A stretch of DNA of 64,000 bases. It comes from Spirosoma pollinicola (GTDB lineage: Bacteria > Bacteroidota > Bacteroidia > Cytophagales > Spirosomataceae). Position 1 is the first letter of the stretch, and each line of letters begins with the position of its first letter. Shown one piece after another: positions 61,961-64,000 of the stretch. The notes beneath the pieces are model-generated. The model did no database searches and was not told the origin of the DNA. It saw only the letters and a list, made by a program, of their open reading frames with translations. The translations under genes were made by a program, and so were the position numbers. The stretch covers positions 4,140,501 through 4,204,500 of the forward strand of contig NZ_CP025096.1 of the NCBI RefSeq assembly GCF_002831565.1, written 5' to 3'.

Positions 61961-61979
61961 GTTATACTTCTGTGATAAC
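61961..61979 (+). promoter_or_regulatory. Regulon motif, copy 2
   Basis: GTTATACTTCTGTGATAAC. Lies between the regulator (minus strand) and the MXKDX gene (plus strand). Outer GTTAT/ATAAC is a short dyad. Confidence 0.8.
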
Positions 61980-62110
61980 TATGTTGAGCAGAAAAAGCTT
62001 TTACCCTATAGAATGCTTGCCTGCCAGCCAACAACTCATTTAGTGGCTACGATGACGATGTATTCGTTCCTAACAGACCAGTTTCACGCAGTAAAAACAA
62101 ACCATTTCTC

Positions 62111-62359
62111 ATGAAAAAAGTACTCGCATTAGCCTTTGTAGCGGCTATAACCCTGTCCACCGCCTCGTTTGCTCAGGACAAGATGAAGAAAGACAAGATG
62201 TCATCCTCAAAAATGAAAGACGATAAGATGGCGAAGGATAAAATGTCGGATGATAAGATGATGGACGACAAAATGAGCGACGGTAAAATGGCGACGGGTA
62301 AGATGAAGAAGGATAAAATGAAGATGAAAAAAGACAAGATGAAGACGGATAGTCAATAG
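62111..62359 (+). CDS. MXKDX pentapeptide-repeat protein
   Basis: 82 residues. Signal peptide MKKVLALAFVAAITLSTASFAQ, then a mature chain made almost only of Met, Lys, Asp and Ser in MxKDx-like pentapeptides (DKMKKDKMSSSKMKDDKMAK). Matches the pentapeptide MXKDX repeat proteins, small secreted proteins of unknown function; the Met/Asp density suggests metal binding. Flanked by the regulon motif upstream and a terminator downstream. Confidence 0.93.
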   Translation: MKKVLALAFVAAITLSTASFAQDKMKKDKMSSSKMKDDKMAKDKMSDDKMMDDKMSDGKMATGKMKKDKMKMKKDKMKTDSQ

Positions 62360-62400
62360 GCCATTTTGACGGCCAAAACCTTTAGCAATTGGTTGAGGAG

Positions 62401-62441
62401 AGCCTGTTCAGATCACCTATGTATCTGGGCAGGCTATTTTT
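62401..62441 (+). terminator. Terminator after the MXKDX gene
   Basis: AGCCTG-TT-CAGAT pairs with ATCTG-GG-CAGGCT around CACCTATGT, followed by ATTTTT. Strong rho-independent type. Confidence 0.85.
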
Positions 62442-62460
62442 ATGTCTAGTATTTTACCCC

Positions 62461-63207
62461 TTACCAATGGTAGGCAATGGCCCCTAAAATACGGGCATTG
62501 CTACTGCGAAACCGGTCGTTGTCAAACGTCAGTTTACGGCTGGTGGTGTATTCGTTGAATTGAAAACTGAGCCCTCCACGCAAACTGAAGCGATTAGTAA
62601 GTCGATACCGGACATAGCCTTCGGAATTCAAGCTTCCCCGGTCACTTTTATCACCCAGCAGGATATTGAATGCCGTCAGGCTGGCTTCCTGGATGGTGCC
62701 ACTTAAAGGGGATCGAGATGGGCTATTGGCGATGAACGTACCCGATTGTTTAGGCCCGACCGTAAACCCAATCAGGTCGATATTGACGCCGAGGTCAAGC
62801 CGGTGGCTTAAAGCGTATTCCAGATTAAGACTGATATTGACCGAATGAGCCAGGGTGTTTGAAAGCCGTAACGTATCGATATGTTCCTCCAGATCTTTAC
62901 TGAACAAACCGACCACGCTTGCTTTTCCGTTACCCTTGACTAAATCAGCTGGTGCTGTGCGATAGTCGGTAGCCTGACCAAAGGCCGATGTAAGCCGAAG
63001 ACCATAGCCAATTTTAAATCGATGTAATTTCCCCAGACCATACAGGCGGTTAAGCGACAACGCAGCGGTTGTCAGACTTCCTTTTGTAGCCAGACTCAGA
63101 TCGAGTGTCTGGGTGACCGCCTTGAAATCAGGCTGTCCTGCGTCAGTTTGTGCCGAGACAATAGCAGGGAGCCAGATCAAAAATAAAAAACCAAGCCGTC
63201 GAATCAT
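62461..63207 (-). CDS. Outer-membrane beta-barrel protein
   Basis: 248 residues from ATG 63207 (MIRRLGFLFLIWLPAIVSAQ signal peptide); an upstream ATG is open but would move the signal inside. Many amphipathic strands (GKLHRFKIGYGLRLTSAFG, LAHSVNISLNLEYALSHRLDLG, GYVRYRLTNRFSLRGGLSFQF) and a final aromatic (AIAYHW). No named family. The 19-bp motif lies 218 bases upstream of its start, so it may belong to the two-component regulon. Confidence 0.8.
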   Translation of the reverse strand: MIRRLGFLFLIWLPAIVSAQTDAGQPDFKAVTQTLDLSLATKGSLTTAALSLNRLYGLGKLHRFKIGYGLRLTSAFGQATDYRTAPADLVKGNGKASVVGLFSKDLEEHIDTLRLSNTLAHSVNISLNLEYALSHRLDLGVNIDLIGFTVGPKQSGTFIANSPSRSPLSGTIQEASLTAFNILLGDKSDRGSLNSEGYVRYRLTNRFSLRGGLSFQFNEYTTSRKLTFDNDRFRSSNARILGAIAYHW

Positions 63208-63424
63208 GGTAAAGGGAAGATTTAACCGCACTAATAAGGGCTAATTTATTGTCAAATCGCCTATTGATCATCAATTATAACCAGTGTGGTCCATACGAGT
63301 ATTGGTTTGAAAGTGCCAATGTTGATCACACAACTCGAGTCGCTTTATCTCAGTGTCAGAGTAATGAAAAAATTAGCCGAAAAATGATTGATTTTCAGCA
63401 ACGAAACGACGATTTTACCAGAGA

Positions 63425-63443
63425 AGTTATCACAGAAGTATAA
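63425..63443 (-). promoter_or_regulatory. Regulon motif, copy 3
   Basis: On the minus strand GTTATACTTCTGTGATAAC, identical to copies 2 and 4, oriented toward the barrel gene at 63207. Confidence 0.8.
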
Positions 63444-63710
63444 CATTTTGTAGATTGGGATGCGCTGGCGTACAGACCCCGGGTTGGCAAAATTGACCAA
63501 ACTTCGGCGCACGTTAAACACAGGTGTAAGCTGCTCCACCTGACCACCGGCCTTCCTGGAACTTGAACAAATGCCTTTATGAAACAGCCATCAACACAAA
63601 ATGCCTATAGGTTAGCGAATAAGCATTCTGATTGCAGGACTTTTCATAAGATTCCTGTATTCTCAGGAAAGCCAGACAACAGATCGACCAAATCGTATCT
63701 ACCTGAAAAT

Positions 63711-63729
63711 GTTATACTTCTGTGATAAC
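63711..63729 (+). promoter_or_regulatory. Regulon motif, copy 4
   Basis: GTTATACTTCTGTGATAAC, 50 bases before the ATG of the lipoprotein gene at 63780. Confidence 0.8.
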
Positions 63730-63779
63730 TTTGACGTAAGGCTTCGGTTCTGACTAATGAACTAACATTCGTCAGCGTG

Positions 63780-64000
63780 ATGAAAAAAACAGTGTTTGCC
63801 ACCGAAGGAATCAACCTATACGCCTGTTGTATGGCGTTGGTAATGATGTTTCTCATTACTTTTTTTAGTGGTTGCCAGGACCACAGAGATCCGGAAACGC
63901 CTGATAGCAGTTTACCGACGAATGTACTCTACATTGAAAATAACGTAGCAGTTGATAATCAGAATGCCATTCTGGCCTATCGCAGGGGAGGGGATGGTAC
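63780..64000 (+). CDS. Lipoprotein, partial at window end
   Basis: Starts MKKTVFATEGINLYACCMAL and has a hydrophobic stretch ending MMFLITFFSGC, a lipobox. Mature part QDHRDPETPDSSLPTNVLYI, then ENNVAVDNQNAILAYRRGGD, which looks like the first blade of a beta-propeller protein. It continues beyond the window. The regulon motif is directly upstream. Confidence 0.8.
   Translation, partial: MKKTVFATEGINLYACCMALVMMFLITFFSGCQDHRDPETPDSSLPTNVLYIENNVAVDNQNAILAYRRGGDG

Larger units (their letters stand above)
63208..63779. other. Intergenic with two regulon motif copies
   Basis: Holds motif copies at 63425-63443 (minus) and 63711-63729 (plus). No convincing gene seen; the open frames at 63249-63443 and 63644-63856 have no family features. 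Confidence 0.6.

Noticed and set aside
1-64000. CRISPR arrays, tRNA and rRNA genes
   Set aside because: No regularly spaced repeats and no tRNA-like or rRNA-like sequence were noticed by reading; a covariance-model scan was not possible here.

Overview
The window looks like chromosomal DNA of a Bacteroidota bacterium of the order Cytophagales, most like Spirosoma or a close relative. The grounds are protein style (TonB-type, TlpA-type, PorT-like and SusD-free secreted proteins, many PAS histidine kinases, MXKDX repeat protein), a promoter of the Bacteroidota TAnnTTTG type before the ArsR operon, and mid-range GC. I saw no tRNA, rRNA or CRISPR array. The genus is an inference, not a measurement.

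Layout. 1-4 kb: a minus-strand operon encoding a WGR-PARP protein between small unknown proteins, with a divergent WYL-domain regulator. 4-9.5 kb: YdeI-like protein, SDR dehydrogenase, large membrane protein, secreted glycosidase-like protein. 9.6-18 kb: mobile DNA (IS110 with a likely bridge RNA, a truncated IS1, three 130-bp MITEs, an IS21 copy that splits a histidine kinase gene). 18-29.5 kb: a large PAS histidine kinase, class C beta-lactamase-like hydrolase, TonB and TlpA-like proteins, RibD-like reductase, GH43, a serine recombinase with a palindrome upstream, a secreted nuclease and a receiver protein. 29.8-49 kb: accessory region with a prophage scrap, IS1, RidA, IS3 scrap, second IS110, second IS21, a modification-dependent EVE-HNH endonuclease truncated by that IS21, a PIN toxin-antitoxin pair, two IS1182-family copies and two large histidine kinases (one with an amber codon). 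49-57 kb: RES-Xre toxin-antitoxin pair, a receiver gene carrying a perfect 36-bp palindrome, an ArsR-SRPBCC-DoxX-DUF4256 operon between 36-bp direct repeats, PorT-like protein, a second RidA, a cupin. 57-64 kb: a cytochrome b / molybdopterin oxidoreductase / DUF1223 operon, a two-component system, an MXKDX protein, a beta-barrel and a lipoprotein, with four copies of one conserved 19-bp motif placed in their upstream regions.

The most unusual signal is a family of exactly 16-nt GC-rich hairpin insertions (3-bp stem, NNCG tetraloop, then nYCCGr). I count seven, all inside transposase genes: one in an IS21 istA, one in one IS1182 copy, five in the other. Each breaks the reading frame, and removing exactly 16 nt restores the family protein every time. 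In both IS1182 copies one insertion is in the same glycine codon. The stems covary (CGC:GCG versus GGC:GCC), which points to a folded element rather than random mutation.

Other systems worth following: the WGR-PARP operon, whose catalytic tyrosine is replaced by histidine (H-H-E), next to a WYL regulator; the 19-bp regulon motif; and two IS110 elements with clear stem-loop candidates for bridge RNAs.
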